Source: Fasciolopsis buskii (Eukaryota; Platyhelminthes; Trematoda; Plagiorchiida; Fasciolidae). Taken from it: a stretch of 64,000 nt of DNA. The notes beneath the pieces are model-generated. The model saw nothing but the letters and a program-made list of their open reading frames with translations, was not told the origin of the DNA and searched no databases. The first letter of the stretch is position 1; the number at the start of each line of letters is the position of its first letter. The position numbers and the translations under genes are program-made. The DNA lies in NCBI GenBank assembly GCA_008360955.1, contig LUCM01007181.1, forward strand, positions 62,001 to 126,000, in the 5' to 3' direction. Positions 35,501 to 46,896 of the stretch are shown piece after piece.

Positions 35501-37820
35501 AAATCTCTTTAAACAAGTGAAATATAAATTATTTTTCGTTCGATAGTTCATTCTGCATAGGATTTTTTTCTTCTGAAGCTTACTTTGCGAGTTTTGGAAG
35601 ACGCCCATATATACATTTATATATACATTGCATTTACTATTTATATTCTGCAATTTATGTTCCCATTCATAATTTGCACGACCGTAAATTGTCAGGTTTC
35701 ATGCACTTATCTACTCGTTTAATAATTCTTCCCTTCTCTGAACTGCTTTCACACGATGTTTGTTCTCCATTCCTACTCGGGTTCCGCCTCGTCTTTTGTA
35801 TGCACCATGCAACATTTACGAGTTTCCTTATCGTCTATTCAAAATTTATTTTCAAACTCTGTTGGCAGGACCTCCAGTATTTCTGCCACATATTGCAAAC
35901 GTTGATGAATCAAAATGTCCGAAGTGGCGCATTTCCTTACAACTTGAAAAATAATTGGCTCTCAGTAAGTTTCTAATTAAAGTCAACTTTTACTAAACTT
36001 CTTGGCGTTTTGAAAAACCAGAATCATGCAAAATATCGATTTGTCGACGATTTGCCCGACTTTACTTGGTAATACTGCTTTCGGGTACATTCATATTTGG
36101 GTAGCTTGCAATTCTGTTCATTTTTCTGCTCAAATAAATTATTTCTTCCGGGCAAATGAAAGAAACTAACACTCCTGTGGTAATCTGAAAACATTAACTA
36201 ACCGTTTGACTTGCTGACCTATGGAAACTCCAGCGCTTATTGTTTCATGTTTGCAGAATATCTTCACTGTACCCCGTTCTCTGTACACTATTACTCTGCA
36301 ACAATCTGACTGTCACTTTCAAGGGTAAAATTCTACGCCTCAAAATTGGGTTCTTCCCGTTTAAAGGCTGAATTTTATCGCCTTCCGGAATCTCGGCTAC
36401 CATAGATATTTGTTCGACAATAGGCTAATTCATCACCCATAACAAGGCGGTCAACTTGCTCTGACTGCCTTGACAATATGTAGCCAGTGCATGACTCACC
36501 GTTTGATCTTTTTAGATCCAGTCTAATAGTTTTGCCTGATTTCCCAAAGAAGCATCTTTCTTGACTGTATTCTTTGACAAGCGCCGATAGACGCTATAAC
36601 CGTCCTAATTCATGTCTGCCAGACGAAAATAGAACGTGATCATCCCCCGACTAACGACCACTTCTGAGACACGGGTTGAGCCGTGCAACTTCCTCAGTCG
36701 AGCTCCCCGGGATCGGGAAAATTTTTCCTGTGGTTCCCAAGTTTGTATTTATATCGGAAGTACAAACATCTCAAACCAAACCAAACGAAAATACTTACGT
36801 AAAGGAATCAAACTTTAATACCGCAATCCGCAAATATCATTTATTGACCTGATAAGTAAACATTAGTTTGGAGATGTTTTGCTACACCGATTGATCACTT
36901 AGCTGATTGCTGTGACACTTCTTGATATAGTATTTCTCTTGAGTCTTCCAGGGTGGCGCATTCAAGTGCTTTCATCGAAGCATATCCTGAACGGAGCCCG
37001 AAAAAACAACTTCGGTTTTATGCACCAGTTTTTATTCCTTTTGAAAGCAAATATCAGCAAACGCTTATTTTGGTCAACCGTCTTTCGTATCGTACACTGA
37101 ACGGATGTGTGTGGACATCCATATGGTGATCGTTTTGGTTCTTTCTTCTCATCCCTTCTTTGTTCTTTCATCTCGAACCCTTCCTATTTGTCTAGTTCTC
37201 ACCGACGAATGTGCTCGCAAACGTGTCTCCTAGCCTCGCATTTTGATCGATCTACACATTGTATCGCATACTTTAAACTGGAATAACTCTCGGACCGCTG
37301 GCCAAGTTGCATCCCTTGTCCTAACCCGCTTTCTTATGTAATTTCACTAGTGTTCACAACAACCTAGCTGCATTTTGTCGCCCATTCATCGGGAGCCCTA
37401 AGGGAATCCTTCTCTGGGATTGTGCAACAACGCGGAACGGAGGTTACACTACTATGGGTATTCCTTTGAACCCGCTGCTGTTAGCAAACGAGAAAATTAA
37501 CTCATCCGTATAGACACAATCAGAATTTTTTTGCAGTAAGTGGGTGCTTGAGCATCTAACAATCGTTTGATTGCACCTACGAGATCGTTAGCATTTTCTA
37601 AACTAAGTCAGTACCAATAGCTAATCAGTATGTGAATCCGCGTTGCGGCTGTGTGTGCAACGCAAAATGTACACGACTGCTAATAGAACTCATTTAATCA
37701 GTCCCGGATTACCTTGTGCTTATCTCCACTAAAATTTAATATTATCGACATTAATTCTATATTTTAGCATACGTATTCTGCTACGGCAGACACAAATCAG
37801 GTTTGAAATATGCTACCGTC
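29540..37820. other. Long stretch without an assignable gene
   Basis: Several frames have splice-like borders (30378-30478 plus; 32250-32335 minus; 35289-35516 minus). Others are merely long (33499-33876 minus, 125 codons). I could not connect them into a gene or assign any to a family. No tRNA, rRNA or intact transposase or reverse transcriptase was seen. Confidence 0.5.
30378..30478 (+). CDS. Candidate isolated exon, unknown protein
   Basis: Bounded by a pyrimidine-rich acceptor (ctttttag) and donor gtaagc. Open throughout, reading TRLSSQSFLKAVDVRNRK, then MNAQDRFFMYTL. The second half loosely resembles the M13 '(N)-x-Q-x-FF' block, but the match is too short to claim. No partner exons were found. 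It could be a relic of a second peptidase copy or chance. Confidence 0.3.
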
Positions 37821-37824
37821 ATTC

Positions 37825-38196
37825 TCAGTGTTTTTCATTGAAACGAAAATCATCGAAAAAATGGTAGTTTACAATCCACTCACCAAACACTTTGATCATT
37901 ATTTCCACCCTATATCCGTAACACGATTGGATAATGGACGGAAACAAACTTACGCGTTTCGGATTGGGCCACCGTCTTCGGGAATTTAAAGCGCGATATA
38001 TTTGTTTGATAAAATCCCCAAGACAAGCAATCCTATACTGAAATCTGACAGTGAACTCTGTCAACACTTGGTCCGGCAGATGAAGGTACTCATCCATTGT
38101 CACAAACTTTGTTGCTTCAACTATTCTCTTGTCAGTTGCTTGTGATCTACCACGAATTTGCACTATAGTCAAGACAAGGGAAGCATAACACAACAA
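37825..38196 (-). pseudogene. Decayed BEL/Pao-like reverse transcriptase fragment
   Basis: A 123-codon minus-strand frame, among the longest open frames of the window. It contains LPDQVLTEFTVRF, RWPNPKR and YRVEIMIKVFG in that order. This order resembles BEL/Pao elements, where 'GPDLL-xx-L-xx-V-xx-RFR' is followed by '(R)F-LWWPNG' and 'EYRM-xx-HLFG'. Catalytic residues are not recognisable. The alternative is an exon of an unknown gene (possible acceptor near 38163, donor GTAAGT near 37953). Confidence 0.35.
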
Positions 38197-41100
38197 CAGC
38201 TAAGTGATCGGAGTCACTATTGTCCGAAGATCAAGATGCCATATTACGCCAACCCCGCTGTGGTTTCATCACTATCCCTACGTTGTGTAAATGCGTCTTG
38301 AACTTCTGTTTCTCTATGACACTATGAGTAGTTAACAGCGAAAATACGTCGCACGTATGAGTTGTTCCATAATTCAGTATGAATTTCATGTTCCTTCTTT
38401 ACAATTTTTAAACTAAAATAGACCATGTTTTTAACGTACTTATTCAAACCGTGCTCCCGTCAGCAACTCAGCTATGTTTTGTTTGCAAAATAGGCCAGTT
38501 TTTATTTAAATTGACCTAATGTCATTTTTTATTGTGTTTATATACAGGGCATTCTTCAAGCAGCTCGAAACATCCACGATATCGTTATCAAATCGTTATT
38601 CGTGATACATAACCATATCTGATTTCACTATTCTGGAGTACAGCAGTGGGCAGATTACTTAGGAGTTTGGGTGTAGCATCAAAAATCCTAAAGCAAGTAG
38701 TTGTATTCACTTAGTAAGAAGAGGCAGTAAGCACTGAGTACAATTTGACACCATTCCAATGGTTGGTTCAGTGCAGTCCCAATGAACGCTGTCCATGAGT
38801 AAGTCGGGTGGACCGGAGATTTAATCACGTGTCTCCCACGTACGATATGTATTTTCGAGGTCAGTAGTCTTGTGACACTTGCTGGTCAAACATAAGGGCT
38901 CTCAAAAGAAGTTAAGTCTTCTTGTGGATGTATGTAAGTGTTTCGATTCATTAGACACGCACTTTGTCTGGACTGGGCAAGAGACAGGCACACAATAAAC
39001 GCTATTGAAATTCCAAATGCTTAAAACGAGATGAGAGTAATTCTGCGTAATGGACATCTTCGGTTCTAAGCACTAACATTTGTTTTGCGCGATTACTAGA
39101 TGGTTGTGGCTGACATTTACCGGGGGAGCGAGTTGGGCAGGCTTATCAGATTTTGGAGTTAGAAACTGTTGTGCCTCGCCCTAAACGAAAATCCCAGTAA
39201 AATAATTTTCGAGGACACGCATATACAAGACTTTCTTATTCGAACTGCTTGTCTGTGCTATAGAAACTGCTAAGGCTTTTGCTGTATTATGTTATTAGGG
39301 GACATGAACTGAATAGCCGGTCAAATCAGCAATTTTTCATGGAATTCTTCCCTATCCTATACCTCTTCCAGATTCAGAAATCATTCTGTCAGGTTCCGAT
39401 AAACTACGAGAACAAACAAGTGGCCCCAAACATTTCGTAGACTTGTTGCCGTGAGTAAATGGTTGCATGCTTGTAATTGTGCTTTATATTTTGGAAACCG
39501 ATTTCTCAAAGGTAGAATTTTTTTCGCTACCGTTACTATTGCTCAAGAGACAGAGGATCACTATTGTGAACTGCTTAATATTTTGGCATAGCTAGTCAGA
39601 GGCATAAAGCACAGATTTCTGTGAACTAGAAGTCATTCATGAAAGCTGATTTAAGGCTGGCCATGTTACGGCCCATATGGTGAAATGAAAATGTTCAATT
39701 TTTTAATTATCTGTCAAAAACTGACTGCCATTCTCAGTTGATTTTCATCGAACAGGTAAATGTGCAATCCCGCACCATACTGTTGCCTACGTATAGTCTC
39801 AAGTTACTTCATGATTAAAAGTACCAAACCAATCGTCTTATTGGTTGCAAAATGGGATTATGTGAATAAAACGATTTTTTTCTCCGCGTTGCGAAACAAA
39901 CATTTATCGAATTTTAACTGTCCGGCGTTCATACCAATATGCCTGTCTCTTCGTTGACCTGTCCAAATGTGCCCTTATCCTCGTTTGATCTCTGTACTTT
40001 CCAGTAGATCTTCATCAAACGGTTGATAGTTTTATCACACTTTCTTGAGAGAATATTCCAAAAGTTTTAGTAAGATTGTTAAATACTATTCAATTTTGAA
40101 CACAAATATCTTTTTCGCAGACTCGGAGAGTCCGATAGGGAAAGGAAGACGGGGAACTGATAAAATTCATTCCGCTGATCATTAAAATTATATAAAAGAT
40201 TTCGTTGCTAAATATTACCGAATTTACTTAGACTAGTATCGTTAGAGAAGCAACGTTGTGGACTAGGAAGCAATGAGCCAAGCCATTTTACAAGCTGCGA
40301 TCAGGCCCATGGGAAAGTGAATTAGCTGGCGACAAAAGTCTTCATGCTCTGTGTGAGTAAGCGACAGGAACGTGAAGTGTAACGAAACAAACTCCAAAGC
40401 GAAGGTAACTCTGCCGGAACATGAGCGCTGCCTTTCAACTTTGAGCAGGTGGGTGGATTTAAATTCATCTTAAAGCCCGACCTTCAAACTTTTCATGTCA
40501 GAAAATGAGGAATTTTGGCATCTTGAAAGAATGTTCATCTTAAATCCAAGAAAATTAATTGGGTTTCCTAAATACCCAGTAGACCAGCTGTGCAGATGAA
40601 TTTTGCACCGAGTTTGAGCAAAATCTGTGCAACTCCGCACTTCGTATGAGAGACGAAAACAAACCAACAATAAACTTCGACTCACTGCAAACATTTTATC
40701 TGTATTTCTGGACTTGCAAATCGAAATTCACTCTGTTATTGTCTGACCATGTGAGCAGCTTGCGGCTGTCAAGAGAAATGGGCATTATTTTGTATAATAG
40801 CAGAGCAACATTCCCAGCTTACGCTTTTCCAAAGTTATCTGTAGCTTCAAGAATGTAAGTCAGGCAAACAACTGTTTTCCCGGTTTCCACAATAGCAATT
40901 ACAATTTATCAGATAAGCACACACACACACCGGTGGGATCGTTTTAATTATCCTCTCTCCCCAGGGTTTATGTACTCTAAGTTGTAATGGGAAGTTTTAA
41001 ATTTCAAAAACAATCGTTCGCCTGATTCGCATTCGTGAGATGAGCACTGACATAATTTACAGTAATCTAAATCTGTTGGCACTTGAAAACAACTCAATCA

Positions 41101-41547
41101 ACGTGCCTGAATATAAGGAACGTTACTTTGGCAACATTGGGGCTCATATCCGTGTACGCTGACTAAACCGGAGAAATCAATACTATTACAGCTCCGCGTG
41201 AACGGGGTTTTGCAGAATTGAGTGTTTCCATGATATATTTGTCACTCCTCTCATAAAAACGACAGGGTGCATAAAAGACATCAGCGGACAATATTAATGT
41301 AAAACCACTCAGGATACAGGGCTTACTCTCAAAAATATTAGCTGCTTGTTTCGAGCTTCGCTTTTTTCCTCGTCCCACGGAATCACCCATGCGAATGATA
41401 AGAAAGTGGCAACCCCGAAGTATTTTTCATACTTTAGTTCAGAAAACATAGCGTGGCAGTTTAGTTTTAATAACCTTTGACGTTTTAGTGTTTTCTAGCC
41501 GAATAGGCAGCTTTCAGATGATGCTATCACCTTTCATTTGCCTTCAG

Positions 41548-41762
41548 AAACAATTAGACAGCTTTGTCAATGCATTGACATTGGCGATATGAGTTTGTTT
41601 CATATAAAATTATCAGGTCAAGCTACTAATAACGGGGAATGGGCGCAAGCTAATTCAACAAATGACAATGACATTTCCACAAGTAAATTAGATAAGGACG
41701 CTCACGAGTACTGCAAGCCACGTATCCCTTTTTTGATATTTAATCTCACCAATGGAAATGGA
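41548..41762 (+). CDS. Candidate terminal exon, unknown protein
   Basis: Follows a good acceptor (cacctttcatttgccttcag) and stays open for about 70 codons to TAA. Rich in Asn, Asp and Ser, ending FLIFNLTNGNG. No upstream exon with compatible phase was identified. Could be chance. Confidence 0.25.
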
Positions 41763-42356
41763 TAACTACTTGCACGAATCGCCATTTTCATAACTGGCTC
41801 TTCATTACTCATTACAATGAACGATTTTATTTGAAAGGCTGTTTGGAACAAGCCGTAAGTGTCACTAATTATGTAGGTAAATGAAAACCTTGCGTGAAAT
41901 TCAGATACTGTTCAAACCGTGTAAATTTCTAAATTCCTAATCGATCGTTTGTTAGGAATATTGATTTTGACGAACGGCAAAGAATCCGAGCTTCTACCTC
42001 TACTTTTATGACATTCCAAAATGATGTTTGTATGGATTCCGTTCACCTTAAAATCACCAACCGTTAATCGGGGGTGTGAATTCTTGTACCACAAATTTAT
42101 CAAAGCATAGGTCGTAACAGAACATTACAAACTGTTCTATGTGTCATCTATCATTTTTCCGGAAAGCAGGTAGAAATCCTTGCATCAAATGTTACATTTG
42201 CGCTAGTTTATTGGTGTTATCAACAAATAAGGTAGGGCTACTGGGACGAGCCCACTCTAACCTATTAAAGAGATCACCAGTCTGAGGAAGTATAAAGAAT
42301 CATGCGTTCCGCTCCACAATATATGCTGTTTGTCAAAGTTACTGGCAAATGCTTAC

Positions 42357-42447
42357 AAAAATTCGGCCAAACAAATCCTGTTGCACACACTGAAACAAAC
42401 ATTCCAGTTATAAAACAGTCTGCACCGCAAATGTTAAAGGCAATAGA
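42357..42447 (-). CDS. Candidate minus-strand exon, hydrophobic segment
   Basis: Minus-strand acceptor (cttgttcag) and donor (gtaagc) bound a frame reading SIAFNICGADCFITGMF then VSVCATGFVWPNF, which has the look of a membrane segment. The family is unknown. Confidence 0.3.
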
Positions 42448-43283
42448 CTGAACAAGATTAAAGATGGCTTTATAAGATTCATTTTTTGGAGTAGAAAGAT
42501 ATTCTTTATTCAATGAACTGGGGAATGATTCCATCAGAGAAAAGTGCAAAAATCAGGACTAAAAAGACAAACATTCATGACAGAAGAAAAAGGATTGTAA
42601 ATTTCATTGCAGGTTGATTACGGATACACCAGTACAAAACTTGATAGTAAAAATGATGAACTTTAATTGGTGGTTGCCAACGGACACCTACTGCTTCATA
42701 GACACTTGAGGTGCGACACCCGAAAAACGTCTCATTTAGATTTCTTTTGCTTTTTGGGAACCTTTGAGTTCAGACCGTCTGCTATCGGGCAATAAAAAGA
42801 GCGGGTTTTCAAAAGTCTAAACGTTATTAGATAATCTGGGACTTAACTCAGTCGGTTGCTGTATCACAGTATAGGTGTCCAAAAATCATCCTGGTACAGC
42901 AGAAACTAAATCCTTATATACATAAATATATATATATCATAAGCTGTGGTGTTCATGGCTGTTAGGAATTCTTGTGAAAATTTGATTTTGGTCGCAGTTA
43001 AGTTAAAAACAAAAAATCTTTTGCACACCAGTACAAGCCTGATGATTCTCAAAAACCAACTGAATTGAACTTTGTATTCATTCATGAGAATTCCAACCCT
43101 TTTGGGCGTGGTACTATCTTTAATCGACCGTTCTCCCCAACTATTCTGAAAAAGAAAGAAGCAATGTCAAGTGTAAAATGTGGCTTATTAGTAGGTTGTT
43201 TTATATGATGGAAAAATTCCATCAAGACTGATTGAAGAAATTTTGCCAGGCAATTAAGATTAGGATCCACCTCTTTTAGGAAA

Positions 43284-43461
43284 CTAAACCTTCACTCCCG
43301 GAATTAGACAACCTGTGTCTTCATTTGGCAAGCTACTGCCTCGTTCTGTTGCAAGGAGTATACAATCCCCAATAGTTGGTTGATCATCAAAAATAGCAAA
43401 ACTTCCATTACGGAACTTTGGTGATACACGATTTGAGCGCATTTTTGCGGCCGTCCGTTGT
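43284..43461 (-). CDS. Candidate minus-strand exon, unknown protein
   Basis: After the acceptor tgttttag the frame reads TAAKMRSNRVSPKFRNG, then FAIFDDQPTIGDCILLATE and a tail to a stop. A second acceptor-bounded minus-strand piece (IVGENGRLKIVPRPKG...stop) lies at about 43086-43146, but its phase could not be reconciled. Possibly the same minus-strand gene as 42357-42447. Confidence 0.3.
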
Positions 43462-44530
43462 CTAAAACACAGGAAAGAATTACTATCGGTCACCTTTGTC
43501 CACGTAAACACACTTAAAATTATCATTGTAACCGCTGAAACGACGCCCCACCCTTATAGAAATAACTGAAAAGATTGAAACCGAGTAGGAGAAGCGACCT
43601 AGTGAAATACGCGTTTGAATGTCTTCGACGAACTACCCACAATGCTTTTCTTTAACTACACTACCTCTAATGCATACTGCATTAGTTGAATGTGCCTTGT
43701 ACTGTATTTGGTTTGTTTTGGATTTATCCTGTTGCATCTTTCCAGACGGATTGATCAACGGTCTGGTTATCAATAGGGCTGTTGGTCCACTCGTTCTGCG
43801 CTGTGAGCAATGATTTTCTTTTAATCCGATCTGACAAATACGACGTGAAAACGACACCACTAAAGTTAGCTGCTTATCTGACTAACCAAGCATTGCTAAT
43901 TAGTTGAGTTAGCGAATCTATTTCATTGACTATGCTCCACTTAGCAAACAACCAGTGGCATTTGCTCCTCAAATTCTTGCAGTAACGGTAGTGGGATATC
44001 ACTAGCAATTTAACGTCATGGAGAATAATGCATTCGCTTCTTCATCCAGATATGTATTCCGCTAAGTCCAGCTTATTACTGTTTGGATAAGTACGTGTGA
44101 AGCAAACCAATTGTCAGAAACAGCTGACCAGTTTAAAGTAGGCCACTCACAGCCAAGTGATTAAAACAGTCGCGTAATTTTGAAACTGTCTGAATTAGAC
44201 TCCGCCAGAGAAATGTGTGACTATCCACACTTGTGTAACTGTACTGTTGGCTTTTCTCCAGCCTGGTGTCTTGCTTTGCGGACAAACGTGATCAGCATTA
44301 TTAGTTCATCTTGATAAATTCTTCCCAACTCAGATCACCGTTTTCCTCTTCGGGAAGCACAGTAAAATGTGACGCTATTCGTTAGTAAGTAAAATCAGGA
44401 ATCAGATGTTGTCTGCCAACTAGCACTCGTGTACATACCATGTGTTGCTATTCGTTAAACACCAACTGTGATTCAAGGTTTTCCTTCCTAGTCGTTGTTT
44501 GCCAAATAAACTAAGAGCCTGTGCCAATTT

Positions 44531-44810
44531 GAGCTCGCCCGGTAGCGTAATGGTTAAGGCGTTCGATTCACAGACGTTCTTCTCTTGTTCGCGTCGAGGT
44601 TCCCCACTGCTGATGATTCCCAACAAGGATGGAAGAGCTGGTCAGGGCTCCTTAGGTTTCTTAAAGGCAAGGTGAGCCTCGATGTCACATGATTAATTAT
44701 TGCATGAAAATTAATTAGGTCAATAGTGATGAAATAATACGACGCGCTGTGTGCTGAAAACACACAAAACAGCACCGTATTATATTGCATTGTATTACAT
44801 TGGGCATTTA
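44531..44810 (+). repeat. Sm-alpha-like SINE with degenerate hammerhead ribozyme
   Basis: Starts with a tRNA-like head: GCCCGGTAGCGTAATGG carries an excellent A-box, and GCGTCGAGGTTCCCC is a B-box-like stretch at about 44591-44605. Then comes CTGATGA (44610-44616), TTCC-CAACAA-GGAT as stem-loop II, and GGAA in place of GAAA. The order, spacing and even the loop (CCCAAnnAGGA) resemble the hammerhead of the schistosome Sm-alpha retroposon. The element continues with an AT-rich 3' part containing a small hairpin (about 44742-44780) and ends near TATTATATTGCATTG. The GAAA-to-GGAA change and the mispaired stem base suggest it no longer cleaves. Confidence 0.65.
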
Positions 44811-45904
44811 AGCATATAAGAATAATAATTCTGAAGAGAAATGACCTTTTCGGGCATCAAAAAATAAAGCCATATTGCGTCCTATACAGGTCTTATTTAA
44901 ACAAAAAATGACATGGTAAATACCACCTTGTTAGGGTGAAATTTGCCTTCCGTATGATGACCCATATTATGTACTTCACACATTACCGTGACAAATAAAA
45001 TCCTACTAATCCAATCTGTGATAGGCAGACGATTTTCATAAACAGAATCTACGTAGTGACCTTCTAAAATATACAAGAGGTAAACAACTTGTATTTGCCC
45101 ATCTTTTTGTAGACAAATGGGCATTATTCAATCAAGTTCCATACTGCCAAAACTGTTGTCATTGTTATTCTTGTTCTTGTACTTGATCCTGTCTTCGTCA
45201 TCATTCTTGTCGGCCTTTTTCCGATTAATTTACATCCGCTAAGTCTGGCCTCAAATTGTTTTGGTGTGAAGTTAGAACAATTTGAATCGCCCAACTCAAC
45301 AGCTTCTGCGATTCACAAATGACCAATTTTAATTTCGGCCAAAACTTGTAGGCCGGTTTCAAGAGGTCGCTTTCGTTAGAATTCGAAAATGATTTTGAAT
45401 AGGTTCAGGGGCTACATTAGAAGAGATCAACTTGAATTACTTACTTTAGGGTTGTTGTGTAATTCAAATCCATTGCCGGGAAGGCAAACCACAACTGGGA
45501 CAAGAGCAAAACCTCACTACGCATTTGTAAAACTGTGTTCATGGGTGGGACGGCAACTTCAAAACTAGGATAGGGAAAGCGGAGTAGGAGAAAATCGCAT
45601 GTTTCTGTTCGCCAAAGTGACCGACGTGTCTGAATCCGAATCAGTCCCCTGGGAAAGTAACACAAGGGCTTGAAGGCACTCGACCACGATTGATCAACTG
45701 CTCGCAAACTTCAAAAACAATATGTCAAAACACAAAGCAAAAAATACCAGAAGTGATTCAAAAACAATTATGACGACCGGAAATACTCGACTTTTGTTAA
45801 ACCTGCCTAGAATAGAATGAATAGCTTACTTGGATGCTCTTCCGACGCATTCTAGAGTTTCATGGTATTTTTGGCCTCATTTTTAAGCAGTTTCACATTT
45901 TTAC

Positions 45905-46063
45905 TGTGAATGATATACCGTTAGCAACACACCGCTGTTGGTGGATGTAATGCGCCAACGTTTCGACTACCGTGTCTAGTCTTCCTCAAATCACGTTTCG
46001 CAATGAAAAACGTTGGCGCATTACATCCACCAACAATGCTGCATCATTAACATATCATTCACA
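45905..46063 (-). repeat. PLE terminal fragment: hairpin around a hammerhead motif
   Basis: Arms 45905-45963 and 46008-46063 are inverted copies, with a perfect 27-base core each (45937-45963 and 46008-46034), closing a 44-base loop. On the minus strand the loop and arm read TTGAGGA, GACTA-GACACGG-TAGTC (perfect 5-bp stem II), GAAACGTTGG. This is the hammerhead arrangement known from the terminal repeats of Penelope-like retroelements, although the first core base is T instead of C. Confidence 0.6.
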
Positions 46064-46270
46064 ATTAAAAACCAATAGATGGGGCATCAACCTTTCGATA
46101 CAATCCTCAAGTCATTTGGTTCTGAAGTATTCAAATGTATTTACCGCTTATACCACAGCGATTAGAAACACCGAACGATAGAGGATGAAAAACAAGAATA
46201 AATTATTCATGGAATCCAGAACACCTATTGGATAACAAGAGAGCAACTCAAAGTTGGGTCTTACCCCGAA

Positions 46271-46896
46271 CATCGAGAGTGAATTCAAAAATCATACTGA
46301 AGTTGATTCAGTAGCACACATGATATCAGTTACTTGTCCTTATCATTCTCAATGCAAAACAACTTAGTGGGTGAAATGATCAAATAACCTGTTCGTCATT
46401 CATGTTAGTGTGACGTATCTGGGACACGTTTAGCATTCCGGTTTGCCAAATCTCGAAAAACGTGGCTATCCGTTGGATTTTCGTCACCGTCCGAAATTCT
46501 GCTAAATGAAATTCATTTTTTGCTTGTAAACAGCAGTTTCACTGATTCTCGTTAGTATTCAATAAATTAATCTTTTAAACGTAGTCTACTCCAGTCAAAT
46601 ATGATTCCATGTCTGCTGAATCAGTTGAGCAAATAAACTCAAAGTCGCAGAGTTCCATTAGTTGAGAAGACAAACCGTTCGTGGAATCAGAGCATCATTG
46701 CGTCCAGGATTACGTCTGAACCTAATCAAGGCAACTCGTTATAAACATGGGTCACTCCAATGTTTATTCAGTCGGCCAAATCCGACTTGCAATCCGGTTA
46801 AGGTGTGTATCGATTCCAGTATTGTGCCGTCGAACTTGAATTCACTCCAGTTTCGCGGAAAGAATCAGTGGAACACGTTACTGAATTACACGATCA
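46271..46896. repeat. Large inverted repeat, left arm (626 bp)
   Basis: Reverse complement of 52401-53026, same length, with a single difference noticed in the parts compared (GAGAGTG versus GAGAGAG at the outer end) and otherwise identical by eye. It is not AT junk. A plus-strand frame stays open for about 80 codons (46662-46907), and inside it 46662-46801 has an acceptor-like ccattag before it and a donor gtgtgt after it. No transposase or reverse transcriptase is visible. Confidence 0.9.

Larger units (their letters stand above)
38200..44530. other. Long stretch without an assignable gene
   Basis: It contains a short CA run at about 40919-40930, a TA-rich microsatellite at about 42915-42938, and splice-bounded candidates on the minus strand (41912-42103, 42357-42447, 43284-43461) and plus strand (41548-41762). 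Nothing in it could be named. Confidence 0.5.

Noticed and set aside
40646..40858. 70-codon frame ending at a gtaagt donor as a host exon
   Set aside because: No convincing acceptor and no phase-compatible partner; the next open frame (41548-41762) would meet a stop at once if joined.
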